NCBI GenBank assembly: GCA_006503535.1
Contig: QYRS01000005.1
Location: forward strand, 1,488,001-1,552,000
Source: Arthrinium phaeospermum
Taxonomy: Eukaryota; Ascomycota; Sordariomycetes; Amphisphaeriales; Apiosporaceae
Direction: 5' to 3'
Length of the DNA: 64,000 nucleotides
The first letter of the stretch is position 1. Each line of letters begins with the position of its first letter. The notes beneath the pieces are model-generated. The model saw nothing but the letters and a program-made list of their open reading frames with translations. It was not told the origin of the DNA and did not search any database. The position numbers and the translations under genes were made by a program. Positions 33,956 to 46,700 of the stretch are shown here, in pieces.

Positions 33956-35208
33956 TGCGATGGTGTTGGTATGGCGACGGCCACCAGTCTTGCGACTGGA
34001 GCACACCTAAGCTCGGGGTTGCGACGGCGTGTCTCCTCTCGGTTTCGACGGGCGTGTGTCCGAATGCGACCAATTGCGGAAGGGAACCGGCAGCCTTGTG
34101 GCTCCTCAATCGACCCCCAGGAAAGGACGTTGCCGTGACAGGCTGATGACCACTTCTGCAGCACAGCTGAGAGGGTGAATCATGCGCACGAAGCGACCAC
34201 GCATGCGGCAAAGGTCGGGATCGGGCAGGTCGACGGGTACGGGGCGGTGGTTATATAAAGTCGCAAAAGGCCAGGCAAAGATATCTCGAGTCGGTGCGAG
34301 AGATTGATGACATGGGGTATATCGCGCGCGACGGTTGGCTACGCTGTCCGGGGAGTGATGGCAAGTCGCGTGGGCGGGCAGGGGGGGCAAGGGCAATCTG
34401 GAAATGAGGTAGAAGAGAAGACGACCGAGTCCGAGTCGAGTCGAGGGTTACACTGCAAGAGAAAATTGATGCTGTTGTTTCAATGGGTTTCTAGCAAAAA
34501 GGCTGGAATGATGGTGGTGGTGCAGTAACCGTAGTACTTGTACGTCGTAGGTCCCGGATTGGACGTGGTCGCATCTGAGGGAGTGCTGGGCCTGTAGCGT
34601 AGGTATGTATGTAGCGTCTTGTAGCGCGTGTATGTGTGTGTGTGGTGCTGGTGCGTGGTGTGTGGGCAGCAAAAGAGAGAAAGAGCCGATCAATCTAAAA
34701 CTGCGCCGAATCCCAGTAGTACATCCAAGCAATTGCAAGATGCCGGGTCGAGTGCCTGACAGCACGGAATGGCCGTCGATGACTGGCTAAGACAGCATGC
34801 ACAAACAACAGGGCGAGGTGCAAGCGCAATAGGACCAACCAGCAACGGTATAAATGAACGAATGCGCCCGTCTGCTGAATTTAAACGAATGGATTGAGGA
34901 GGGGGGTGATTGGGTATGTGGCCCTTTTTTTTTGTCGATGCTGTTGCAGTCGAGTTGTCTTGTCGACCACAAGTCAATCGAGCGTGCGTGCGGTGCGGGT
35001 GGATGGGGTGGATCTCTCTTGCTGTGTGTGTCCTCTCTTGTGCTGTCTGTCCTGGCCTGTCTTGTCTTGGAACGCCGGATCGCTGTCTGCAAAGTAATGG
35101 AGTTGGATCTGTGGTCGGCCGTCCTTTTTGCCCAATTGACTTTGGGCAGGGTGGTTTGCTATGATGCAACCGAGTCCAATGTCTTTCCTTCTCTTTGTCG
35201 CTCAATCA

Positions 35209-35252
35209 ATCTCTCTCTCTCTCTCTCTTTTCTCTTTCTCTCTTCTAAGAAA
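35209..35252. repeat. CT-rich microsatellite
   Basis: A run of CT dinucleotides followed by T-interrupted CT units spans about 44 bases. On the strand of the phosphodiesterase gene it reads as GA repeats about 1.25 kb upstream of the start codon. Pyrimidine tracts of this type are common in fungal promoters and leaders. Confidence 0.85.
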
Positions 35253-35882
35253 ATGGGGCCCGGGAGGTTAGTAGAAGGGCAAGAGGCAAGGTAGCATACT
35301 CGATCGAGGCAGGTATGTATGTATGTGGTAAGAATTGGGACACGACCCGAAGAATAATGCCCCAATGAATGAATGCATGGGGAAAAAGGGCAGTGCTAAG
35401 AGCAAACAAGACGAGCCGATGGGGGCTTCTGAGCAAGGTTTCCCACACACCTGCAGCGGTTCATGGGCAAAGCACACTAAGTACATGTATGGACAGATAG
35501 CCTTGATAACTGCATACATGGTAAATAAGGCATGTACCTAGGTATCTGTGGGTGGTAGGTAGGTAGTACCTGTAGCGGTAGTGAGGTAGTGAGGTAGTTG
35601 TCGAGCGTGTAGTATCCAGCGACTGTCATAGCGTCCAACCGACAAGGTCACCGATTGCGACACGATCCGGAGAGATGGTTGATACGATATCGTTGACCTA
35701 TTGCCTCTCAAGAGGGGATCTTTCGTGCTTCTAACCAATCTCTATCTCCTTCTGTCTTGACACCGGATATCTCGCACCAATCTACGAATACCCAAGTTAC
35801 CAAGCGATCTGCAAGCGAACTACATACAACCTGCAGCGGACCAGAAGGACAAGTTTGATGCTACCCGCGTGCCCGCCTCCTG

Positions 35883-35910
35883 GCACCTCGCACCTCGCAC
35901 CTCGCACCTC
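35883..35910. repeat. Seven-base tandem repeat, four copies
   Basis: Four direct copies of GCACCTC lie in a row with no mismatch. This is the longest perfect repeat of a unit above four bases that I noticed in the gene-free region. Confidence 0.88.
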
Positions 35911-36746
35911 TTCAAACAAGACCAATCATCAAGTGATCAGCATAGTATACTCGGCAATGGGCTCGCCACCAACTACTGTATCAATTAACATGCCTATCTG
36001 GCCGATCCGGGAGCGAGTGCAGGGTACACACACCACGCCCTACAGTACCAGTCAAAACCAAGTGCCTACGTGCATAACCTACAGACCTACTGGGAAGCTC
36101 GATAAGGACCAGACCAGACCTCGATCGGCGTTGCTAAACAGGCAAGGATGGTACAAGGGCCGGCATTTGCTGGACGATCCACCCCCTCCGTCAATACACC
36201 TCCTTCCTCTACAATTGCATACGCCCCGTCTGCTTGGAGCCTTGGTGCTTCCTGCGCCGTCTCTTTCCTCCCTCTTTCCCCCAGTTCTGCCAGCCGAGAT
36301 ACTTACGTCCCCCCTGTGCTGGTTTGTGGGTGTTATATGTGCGGCACGACTATTGATGGCGAGCAAGAGCACGGGCGGCTGGCGGGCTTGCTTCTTTTTT
36401 TAGGTTGGCCAAGTGCATGTCGACTTCTCTCGTCTGCCGTACGTAAAGCGTCCACCGCGAACCCCATTTTGGTCTACTCTCGCGCGGTAGGGAAGTGAGT
36501 TGCGGGTCTCCTTACACGTAGCTGGTAGCCTCAGAAAACAATATGCAAGCCTCATCTCGATGGTTGAACCGTGTGTGCTATCTCGACTAGAGGTTTTGAT
36601 GATATAAACCTGACGATTGGGGCTCTATCTGTCCCGTAGCAGTAGGTTGTGGTAAGTAGGTAGCCATGGGCATGCATCATGAACCAAAGTCGAGTTGACG
36701 GTTTGCCAAGCGTCGAATGCGATAGCGCGTTGTACAGCAGCGGCAG

Positions 36747-36763
36747 CACACACACACACACAC
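36747..36763. repeat. CA microsatellite
   Basis: A run of about eight CA dinucleotides lies within the gene-free region upstream of the phosphodiesterase gene. Confidence 0.88.
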
Positions 36764-38145
36764 TGCCGGCTTGTTTCTCGTAACTAATCTGACTACCTGT
36801 GGCGACAAGATATGCCATCAGTCGCGTGTACATGCATACATAGGTAGGTCTGTATTAGTGCGAATGCAGGCCAGCCTGCCTCTCTTCGATTGAGTGAGTG
36901 TGTCCAAGGGATGACATGACACACTGGAGGGTGGAATTGTACGGTAGTACAAGTACCCGGTTGGGCGTGTTTGTCGGGGCTCCCATCCACTCAGGGTTTT
37001 CCAATCGACAGCAATCAAGCTTCGAGAAGAGTCAGCAAGAGCAAAGGCGCGACGTTTGACTGGCTGCAAGCAATGGGTACCAGATGGATGAGGGGTGCAT
37101 GTGGGCCCCCCGTCGCACACGTACAGCTTGGAGCTTGGGTGTGCAAGCGTGGTGTAGCTCCCTGTAGCACACGCCCTAACTGAGCTAACCTGAGCCTAAC
37201 CGGCTTCTGTCCAGCTTCTGTCCAGCTTCCGCCCACCTTCTAGAAGCCGCGTAGAAAAAAGATGGGCGGCTCACCTGTCACGGCCAGACGAGCCCGGCGC
37301 CAAGACGAGACTAAGGCGCCATGCGGGCCAGGGCGGACAAGACGGGTTTGCGCACCATCAAAAACCACCCACCCACACGCTCTTTCCCACCCAGCCAATG
37401 ATGCTTCACGGCCGATCAGCATCAGAACGTTAATAACCCCGTTTGTTTCTGCGCTTGTGCCCCGGTTGTACATTAGGTACAGACAGGGCAAGACGCATCA
37501 GGACGGGCGCATGCAAGTCCAGGTGTGTGACATGATATATACTATTTCTGGCATCCTCCGACATTGATTGTAGAGTCCCGGATTTGCCCCCTTTCCGTCT
37601 GAAATTACGCACGCGTACAACTCACCCTGTTGCGCTTGCTGGACTTTGGTTCTCTCGTCAGTTGAGGCAGGTGCATTCGGCCCGCTTAGCTAACGGGTCT
37701 GAGAGAGCCAGGCCCAGTGTCGGTAGCGTGCTGCTCGATCTCTATAAAGATGGGGAATGTAGAATGAGGCGGAACCAGGTAAACAGAAGTCAATGAATGT
37801 GAGGCAGTCCATTCCGGGCCATTGGCCCAGCTCAGACCCAGAAGGGCAATAGTTGAGAGTCTTGGTATCGGACACGGCATCCCGTTAATGTAGATGCTAC
37901 GCCGTACCGTCTCCGAACGAGGCCGGCAGAACGGGAAATATGGTAGAGAGCCACTCGGCAGCTCAATAATAATTAACCTGTGCCATTTGGGCCGCTTATT
38001 GTAAGCATGATCTACAGCTTCACTACCTCACGGAAAACATGACGCGATACGGTACAGCAAGGTATACAGACCAGGCAAGCAATACTTACCTACGACGCAC
38101 TGACAGGGACAGACACTGCCACACCTTCTGCTTTTGAAATATAAC

Positions 38146-38158
38146 AGGTAGGTAGGTA
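38146..38158. repeat. AGGT microsatellite
   Basis: Just over three copies of AGGT, the same repeat family as the TAGG runs at 5.8 and 20.5 kb, here in the middle of the gene-free region. Confidence 0.88.
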
Positions 38159-38689
38159 CGCAATAAAGAAATATGAATTGTAACTATAGTATATTCCGGC
38201 CACTCGTTTGAATGCAGATAGTATACTACATACTACTCTATGTTATCTTGCCTCTCCACTTCTGCCCTTGGCTTCTCGCCAACGATCGAGTCCCCCAGTT
38301 CGAAACAACGGTGTCGAAAAACAACAACGCTGGCGTGCATTTCTTGGCATCACCACCTTCCCGTTATAGCGATTGTTTTCTTTCGTTCAACGTTACTCAA
38401 CTCATCGCAATCTTAGCTAGACTGTCGCGTCGACCCTCTCGGTGGGAACATTGAATTCGTTGTGGGCACGCCGAGTTAGGTACATTGTACCTGTGTACGT
38501 ATATGGTATCGTGGGAGCGTGGATAGTGTGCTGTAAGAAAATTTCTTTACTTCTGGTTTTTTTTTCTCACTTCTTTTTTTACTTTGCTTTTCTTATCCTC
38601 GGTGACTCGCAAACGATTAGCCCAGCATAATAGTAATAGTAATCCAAAAATATTCAAGGTGTAAACGCAAGCGCGCACCCGGAAAGCCC

Positions 38690-38880
38690 CTACCTATCGT
38701 GAGCTGATGCAGAAAAACCTTAACTTCTAACACTAGCCCCGGCCTACTCGCCTAGCAGGTCGCAAGGCGGCTCCCCCCCTAAAAGGCTAACCCTCAAGGT
38801 TTTCCAAGGCCGGCCGGCTAGCAACCGACGCGCCTCGTCAGCGTCCAGCTAAGGGCGCCGGCCGGTTCGTAACAGCACCT
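38690..38880. other. GC-rich block, possible repeat-element remnant
   Basis: This block of about 190 bases is much richer in C and G than the AT-rich sequence before it, and contains two GGCCGG-type palindromic clusters (near 38811 and 38861). It has no open frame of note. The composition change with sharp edges is what a fragment of an old retroelement or SINE would look like, but I recognise no specific family and see no clear terminal repeats. Confidence 0.25.
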
Positions 38881-39542
38881 CATCGCGTGCCTTGCTGGCA
38901 ACAATAGTCGCTTCGGCAATGCCGTTCGTTGCCAGCGATGGGGATTGGCCGCCTGTTACCGTCACCTTGCTAAGCTGGCTGGTTTGTTTATGGATGCAGA
39001 TAAACCACCTTCTCAATCCGGGTTACGGGCAGCCGGGGGAGACGGGTCACGCCAGTACTAAATAGAATGAAAGACCCAAGGTCCACAGCGGTCGGGGGGA
39101 GGGCAAAAAGAAGGAAGAGGTAATCAAAAGCAAGCAATAGCAAAGCAAAAACATCGGCACCGTGTCCATCTTTCACCTCCGATGCAGGATCCCGGGGCCT
39201 CGTTACCTTGCGAGCCAGGACTCGATCATACGGTTTTTCGCGACCAAAGGGTGCGTGTGTGGTGGCTCCCCGGTGAAGCTGGCTCCGGCTGGACTTTGCG
39301 CCCCAGCGGTGCCCGATTTGTCGACCTGCTTATCGATCGCTTACGCAGCTGGACGTCACGATGCGCCCCTGCTTACTACGGGTTTTAGCAATATGCTTTT
39401 TCTTGCTCAAGCGCGACGACGACGACCAGGTGGTTGAATTTCGAAATGCACAAGTCGGGGGGTTGCGGTTGGGGTTTGGATTTGAATTGGGGCATGTTGA
39501 TTAGATACGGGGCATGCTTACCTATTCGTAAGTCAGTAGTCA

Positions 39543-39558
39543 GCTCGCTCGCTCGCTC
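39543..39558. repeat. GCTC microsatellite
   Basis: Four perfect copies of GCTC lie in a gene-free stretch. Confidence 0.88.
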
Positions 39559-42333
39559 GTCAGTCCGTCATTTACCTAGGATTTGATTATTGATTGTGTC
39601 GCGGTCGCGACTGCTGCAAGGTGCCGGGGGCGGCGGATGGATGCGATAGGTTTGGCAGCTAATCTCAGGGCGTACCATTGAACATGGGTCCTCGTCTGCC
39701 CGGCTTGCGACCATGTGTGACCCGCTGGGCGTTGGCGTTGGCACATCACATGGGACGATAACCGTTGATCGTCGAGGACGCAAGGGTCAACCGGGCGGGA
39801 TCTGGATTGGGTATCTTCGCCGATGCAGGCCTCGTCACGCCGAACCACCCCAGACCCGGGATTTGGTGGGGTCAGATTTGACGATTTCTAGAAAACTTCC
39901 ATATCCGGTGTAAGATCGACCGAATCTGTCGGATTGTGTCATGGACGGAGGCCGGATGGTGTCAGAGGATCCATGAAGTTTCTCTTGAGCTTCAAGGGGT
40001 GGCGCTTGCTGCCGGCCGGGTGGCTCGGTGGTTGGTGGTTGGTTGCTTGGTTCGGTTGTTGTCCAGATTGATTCTTCTCTCCATCGGCCAAAATCTACGA
40101 CTGCAACGCTGTCGACCAATTGGGCTGCCTGGCTCCTCGGAGCCAAGAGCACGCCACCAATCGTGAAAAAAAAAGGCTGCTGGCTGCTGCGCTCCCGACT
40201 TATGGTAGTGGAGTGCCCAGTCAGTCCTGTGCGAAATTACCGGGACACTTGTCCAGATCGATTACTCTCCGCAACCTAGATTCACTGCCCATGCTACCCT
40301 GTGAGCCTGTGCTGATTGATACCTAGGCGGCCGCCAGCCTTGGGCCGGCAAGTCAGTTACTACTACGCACCGAATGGGTACAAGTACACACACGGCAGCC
40401 GATGAGGCGGGGGTGGTGGGTGGTAGTCGCAAACAAGACAAGATGTGGCGAGTGTTTGACTGCCAGAAGGCATGCCGCATGCTGTCCCATGCTAGAGGCT
40501 CTCTGTCAACTGTAAGCAACTACTACTCCCCGACTCGGCTGGAGGAAGGCGTGGAGTGTCAGTTGAGCATTCTGGGCAATTGGAGCCAGGTATTACCTCG
40601 GCGGCACATCCGACCTCTCCACATCACGTCCACCCTGGCGGGACCCTGCTGCTTGCGACACTCCCTCCGTCTCTTGGCCCATGACCGTACCCCTCAACTG
40701 ACTCGTGCTGCTGTTAAAGATAGGAAACCCTCCCCAGTCAACCACATCGCCGTCCAACACTAAATCTGGTCCATGCCGGGTCAAGTGAATCCCACACAAG
40801 GAGAATTGGCCACTGCGGAATCAAGATTGGCTCACGCCATCCCACTGTCTCTAGGCTTCATATTTCAAGTATGATATAACGAGCACTCCCGGGCTGTGAA
40901 GTTGTCCACCACTTCTGGTAGACCATCTGCCGCCGTTCATCAAGAAGGCTCTCTAGAGGATCCTAGGTGGAGTGGGTGTATCGGTATATGCAGTTCTATT
41001 TCAAGGAATGCAAGCCGTACAGGGGCCCTGGTGATTGTGCAGCGACCAACGCGATTGAGTATATTCACACGGCATGCGTATCAGATTACCTAGTAGCTGC
41101 CTCTTCTGGGCCACGGCCCCCGTTGTTGAAAGCAACACACGAGCACTATTTCCGTGCCATCTACATACGCTGACTGGTTTGTTCTATCTTGGGGTCCGAA
41201 CCTTATCTGGCCACGTCCAGCCAGCCCTATCAAACATAGCAATACTGGAAATCGGCACGGATTGCCCAGTCAGGGCAACTTGCTCGTTCGTCTCATCTAT
41301 TCCCCTTCGGCCTCGCCGGCAGCATTACGTCTGCCCGCATAAGGAAGTGAACGTGTGGCCTGCCGTCCAGCCTCCCACGTGGGATAGTGTTATGTGAGTT
41401 CCCGTATCCAGCCTGTGGGACCGGGGGAATAATGGAGAAGAAGGCTCCGAGCGCTAGACAACGACAGCAACATGGGTCCTCGATGGGCTGGATCGATCGC
41501 TTGGTATATCTAGAATACAGTCATCGAGCCTCCTGACACGAATGACCGACGGTTTGACCGAGAGGCGTGTAATGTACCCGACGAGTTAGTCAGCCCCGTT
41601 GGCTTGCATGTTCTCACGGCCCTTTTACAAGTCAGTCGAGCAGAGCGTATACATCTATTCATTCTAGATATCAAATTTGTAGGCGGTGATTTCAACCACT
41701 CCTCATCGTCAGCCCGCGGGTACGCGTGGCAACACGAGCCTGTAGATTGTCCGTTAGAACCCGACAGGCAAATAAGAGCACGGCGTAGTAATTACAGGTA
41801 GCTCTTTGCATCCGACTGTAGACGAAAGATCGGGTCAGACTTACATAGATAGCATCACGCGCTGACCTGGCCAGGTGGTGAATATAGCGACGCTCCTCCT
41901 ATCTGTGATGAATAGAACCACCAGATGCACGTATACCCAAAGGTTATTTCACGGGTTTCCCCGCGAGGCACAAGACATTTTGGATTCTCAACCTGCTGGT
42001 GAGATTCTTCCAGCGGGGTTGGAAGATGTTTATAGAAAACACGTCGAAGTGCCAACCAGGCCAGTGAGGACGGCCCCGGTCGTGACAACTATTCCCTGGA
42101 CTTGACTCGGAGGGAAGGAACGCATCGAAACTATGTGGTCAGCCTTCGCTTCAACAAGTCTTATAGCATACGCTGGAACGTTCTGCTCTGTTATTGCTTC
42201 CTGGAGCAGAAAAATGCTGGCTCTTGCCTATGGCCCATCCGCATATACTGGTGCCTAGGTTGAGAGCAACTGTACCCAAAGCCCAGATAGGATATCCGTA
42301 GCTGGCAACGACTTTCCCGCTCCTCGGCAATTT

Positions 42334-42778
42334 TCACTTATACATAACAATAGCGATGATCACCATCACTAAGACTTGGAGTAAAAGCCCAATGAACACG
42401 ACACGATTCCCGGCCCAGATCTCCCGGACCTTGACCGAAATTGAAGAGAGCCCCTTTTCCTCGTCATCGGGCAAGTCTCGAGCCCTGTGGCTATTAGATT
42501 CCAGTTCTGACCCCTACTGCATATAGATTGTATTCTTGAAATGCCTACCGCCCAATGATTAACTTCGTCAGGGCTGACCTCCCAACGCGAATAGCAGACA
42601 CAACAGTGGTCATGATTCCGATCGGAGCAACCCCGAGCATTACGGCGTCTGGGATTCCCATGGAAGTATCAAGGAATTGCTTGGTGACTTCGTCGCCGAA
42701 CAGGGCGAGGAGAGGGACTAAGTTAGTAAATGCGTTGTTGGCAAAGTTGTCCTCATCGACGGTTGCGTTCGCTGCCAT
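42334..42778 (-). pseudogene. Shortened copy of a large fungal membrane-protein family
   Basis: Two coding-like segments follow each other on the minus strand. The first (42778-42545, 77 codons from ATG to a TAG stop) reads FTNLVPLLALFGDEVTKQF and ends VSAIRVGRSALTKLIIGR. It closely resembles the N-terminal module that opens very long ascomycete proteins, in which the text normally continues past GRARE for hundreds of residues. The second (42513-42334, 59 codons) is shifted by one base and ends in a hydrophobic helix (VVFIGLLLQVLVMVIIAIVMYK) like an internal or terminal helix of the same family. The 31 bases between them are too short for an intron after the stop. I read this as a decayed or internally deleted copy. 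A small spliced gene using a donor inside segment 1 (GTTGGG at codon phase 0, or GTCAGC) cannot be excluded. Confidence 0.5.
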
Positions 42779-43763
42779 TTTGATACGAAGTGGAAAGAAG
42801 AGTGCCGAATCAGATACGTGAGCATGACCTTCGGTGAAAAGACAGTAGAACGAGTGTTATTAAACCCCAGAAGCCAGCCTTGCCTGGTGCTTCTATCGTA
42901 CCCCGAAGGCAGGCTGCTTTGTCCCGCCAAGGGTATGAGGCGAAGGACCATCGCAAAAGTTGATGTCGGCGAATATAATGTTCACTTAGACCTCATCTCG
43001 TAGTTGACTATGTGCCAACTGTTTGGATAAGGTAGGCCATGTAAGCGTTCAGCCATCACTGTCACGTTGCCCCGGCATCGACCAGCCTCACCCGTCTAGT
43101 GACCGAGCCCCTCAACGACTTCACAACAGACAAGACAGCACGTCATGGGCATGAGGGCAAATCGCTGAGAATACAGTTGATTGTAAACTATATCTCAGAA
43201 GGAAACCCCGCCAGCCCCGGCTCCGTGGCAGAGTCCCTAAGCGCTGGTGGCGGTACACCGACAGACAACCCCTATATACGTACTGTCTAGGGCAGCAACT
43301 CGCCTAATGTTCTGTGGTCGTTGGAAAGGTGATGCCACCTCATACCATATCCCATTGTCTAGTTCATGTCTTCAGCTCGTCCGTGATGCCATGCAAGACC
43401 GTCGTCTCTCATCTAGCTCTAAAACATGCTTTCGTAAACATCAAACGTAATGCTGCCTTCGCTGGTCCTACCCTTTCGTTTCTTGGGTACACCCATCATT
43501 TTCATTGCTCATCACTGTCTTTTCTTTCCTTCTATCGGGGGTCCAATAATCTTCTATAGATATGGGGTTCACCTCCCGTCTTCTTTCTCGACGGGACATA
43601 CGAGCTGCCTGATAACCCGCGACAGAAATGGCAGGTGGCCCTCTCTGGTACACTTCCAGGCTATGCAAACTGTCACCCACACATGGCGGATAGCGGTGGT
43701 CTAACACCGCCATCCACTGTTAGGGGACACAGTTCTGGAAGTGACAGTCTCAGTATTGGATAC
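42779..43763. other. Gap between the membrane-protein copy and the deubiquitinase gene
   Basis: This 985-base gap should hold the terminator of the deubiquitinase gene and any promoter of the shortened membrane-protein copy. I see no further coding sequence. Confidence 0.55.
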
Positions 43764-46700
43764 CTAGTCCATCTTGTTTCTGTCGTCTTCATCAAGATGG
43801 ATCTCTGCAGCCTCTTCCGAGTGTTGGTCACCTGGCGCCGGAACATTGAGGACATTCTGCTTGTCGTCCCATATGCGGTTCATGTCGGACCGATCAAGCT
43901 CCGCGCGCGAATCCGGCGGCGGTAACTCAGTGTAGGCTGGAGGCTCGCCTTCTGTAGATGGCCCGAGCTCATAGTGACTGGCACCGGGGATGTCCATGTC
44001 AGTTTCGGGGCTGAAGGTATTGCGAGAACTGTGAAGTTGCTCGTCACCTGAGGAGTCATGCTGAGCCTCATTGGTTGCTATGGAGTCGGCCGGACTACCC
44101 GGGACCCCACTGTCGTTGCCCGGTTTCATGCTCTCGGTAGTCATCAACGAGTCGAAGTTCCAGCCCTGGGTCAAAGAGGTAGATGTGGGCTTGTCCGCCA
44201 CATCGATGCCTTCATCTTCTATACTCGGCTGAACTCCCTGGCTATCGAAGTTTATCTTGGATAGGGAAGGGAGGTCGTCATCGCTTTGCGTGCCGTTGAC
44301 TAGGCCACCGTTACCACCAGTTCCTAGACGGCGCTGGGGAATAGCTGCGGCTTCTTGCTCCTGGAAGGCGCTCGGCGACCCAGTGTGGGAGGAGCCCTCG
44401 CCGAGACGCTGTCCTTCCCCCGCTTCGTCCATCTCCTCTCCTGCAGCGGGGTGGTCCAGGTTCTCGATAATCTCCTTGAACCGTGGCCCGCCGAGAGGTT
44501 GATCAGAACGGCGGCGATAGAACAAGAGATAAGCAGACGACTCAACAATCTTATCGGGGGAGGTTCTGCTAACCGAGGAGTCGTTGTAAGAGTACCACTG
44601 GTTGTCCACAAAGTTGCGAGCTCGAGCTGTGTAGTGGCCTCCTCCAAGTCCTCCCCAGTGGTCATCCACTCCGATCAAGTCATAGATCTCATCTTTGCCG
44701 TCTTCCAGATTCTCGACCCGACGGGTAAGGTCCAGGCCCTCGAGCGGGAAGTCCACAAAGACATCCAGCTTGTCTCTTCGATACCCACTAGAGCTGAATC
44801 GTTTCAGGTGGACGACTAAAATGTCAGGCGTTTTCCAGAGGTCGAATTTCTTGGTGGCCCGTTGGTGCTTCTTGCACCGGGGACAATACCACATGTCATT
44901 CTCTGACAGAACCTCTTGACGCTCAAACTCGTCCAAGCAGTTGTCCAGCGTGATTCCGTGCTTGCGTCGGCGCGCCCTAGCGGCGATAGCCCGATCCAAC
45001 GCAGCATCAGGCATCTCGACGCCTTGGTCCCAAGTGGCTTGGCTATCGACGAAGAGAGCAGTGTAAGCATCTTCACTCCAGTCGACAACTATTCCCTCCC
45101 TAAGGCGAATGAGTGTGCCGGCTTCGGCTTCGGAATCAGGCATTTCTGGCGGCGTCTGGGGCTCCACCTCGGCTTCCTGTTGCATTTGCTTCCCCTTCCA
45201 ATGCGCCTGCTCTCTCATGCGCTTCTTACCAGCCTTCCCGCCTTTGCCGCCTTTGCCATATTGACGAGGCTTCATCTTCTTCCGTCCCCCGGGGCCCTTA
45301 GCCACGGGTTTAGGTCGATGTGCGACCTGGTTGTAAGTTAGTACTTTGCGTTTCTTGCATCTGTTTCCATAGCTGCTGTAATGCCCCGAGTTGTGTGTTG
45401 ACCGTTGGCGTACCTTAACAACAGGAGACTCATCTTCCTCCTCGCTCTCCTCGGCCATGCGTGTTTGATGGTTCGAGAGGTTTGGGCGCGAAAGCTCGTC
45501 GGAACTGCTATCTTCGTTGGACGCTGTGCCATTAGTGGCATTGTCAGGCGCATCTTCCGAGTTCGGATCCACCACTCTTGACGACAACTTGGGGTAGTCC
45601 TTGTCTTCTGTGACCGCCTGCATGCCATTGGCAAGCAACTGCCCCCCTTCTGTCCAATAGCTGAGTTCAAACATGTTCTGCAGCTGAGGCTGTAAGTACT
45701 TCTCAGCGTCCACCCACGCTGGCGGGGTGGTGTTGAAACGGTAACCAGAGGGCGTCCTACAGGCAAATTGGTCAGTTTTTATATCCTGCGACTTCAATTT
45801 CCATTGGCGGTAAGGGCATACTCGGTAGTGGCAGCACCAGCATCCTGCATAGTGACATCAACCATATCATCTTCGCCTTCAACAGACTGTGCTGTGACTT
45901 GGACTTTGGAAGCCTGTGGCTTGGTCTCGGTACTGGAATCGACTTCGGTTCCATTCAGTGTCACCATTTCAGGCTCTGTGTTGTCAGAGGTATCGATTTC
46001 TTCTGTTGTGGCGGAAAGGATCGGGTTCTCCGAAAACGTTGCCACCTTCTGGAGGATCTTACGGCGGATGATATCCTCGTTACGGGCCTATGACAAGCAG
46101 GTTAGCTCAAGTAGATAATGCGGAAATGTTCTTGGAACTGACCTCTTCTGGTGTGACCATGATGAAATGGGGAACACAAGCAAACGACCACTTGTGGTAT
46201 CCGTATGATGCCCGCGAGGCATACGGTCGCCGGTGAATGACAGGCACCAGCATGCGTTCAAGCACCTTCGATCCTGGTGATTCGGCTTCCTCTACCATAG
46301 AGCGCCTGGTCTTGGTGGAACCCTCCAGCAGCTGGCTTTCGACCGAATTCCAGTTTGTCGGCGGCGCCTCCAGTTCAAACACCCAAGCATTGTCGCTTTG
46401 GCCAATCTCATCAGCCACACCTGCACCGTTGGCATACTGTTTATAGAACTTTCCCTTCCACTCCTCCGCTCCATGAAGACGTTCCGGCGGGACGCCGGTC
46501 CGGTCAGAGACATACTTCTTCAACATATGGATCGAATCCGTCTTATTGAGTTCCACTCGGATGTTGATCGGCCTGTCGTTCAGAGGAAAGTATCTGATAG
46601 TGTGTGACCACTTGTTCTCGATGGGCAGGGGAAGAGTCAAGTTATTGAATGGATCAAAAGTGATGCTGACCTTTTGACATTCAGGGCAAACCAAGGTTGA

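Larger units (their letters stand above)
33956..42333. other. 8.4 kb gene-free region upstream of the phosphodiesterase gene
   Basis: No reading frame here shows coding character, even allowing for short introns, and I see no tRNA, rRNA or transposase-like segment. The first 2-3 kb next to the phosphodiesterase start are rich in simple sequence: CT repeats (35209-35252), a GCACCTC minisatellite (35883-35910), GT/CA runs and TAGG runs, as in long fungal promoters. A GC-rich block at about 38690-38880 looks different from its surroundings and is listed separately. A long promoter, a long leader or a non-coding RNA are all possible. Confidence 0.55.

Noticed and set aside
34690..35205. 171-codon minus-strand frame upstream of the phosphodiesterase
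   Set aside because: Pro, Thr and His-rich translation of simple-sequence DNA; no motif and no plausible splice to the phosphodiesterase.
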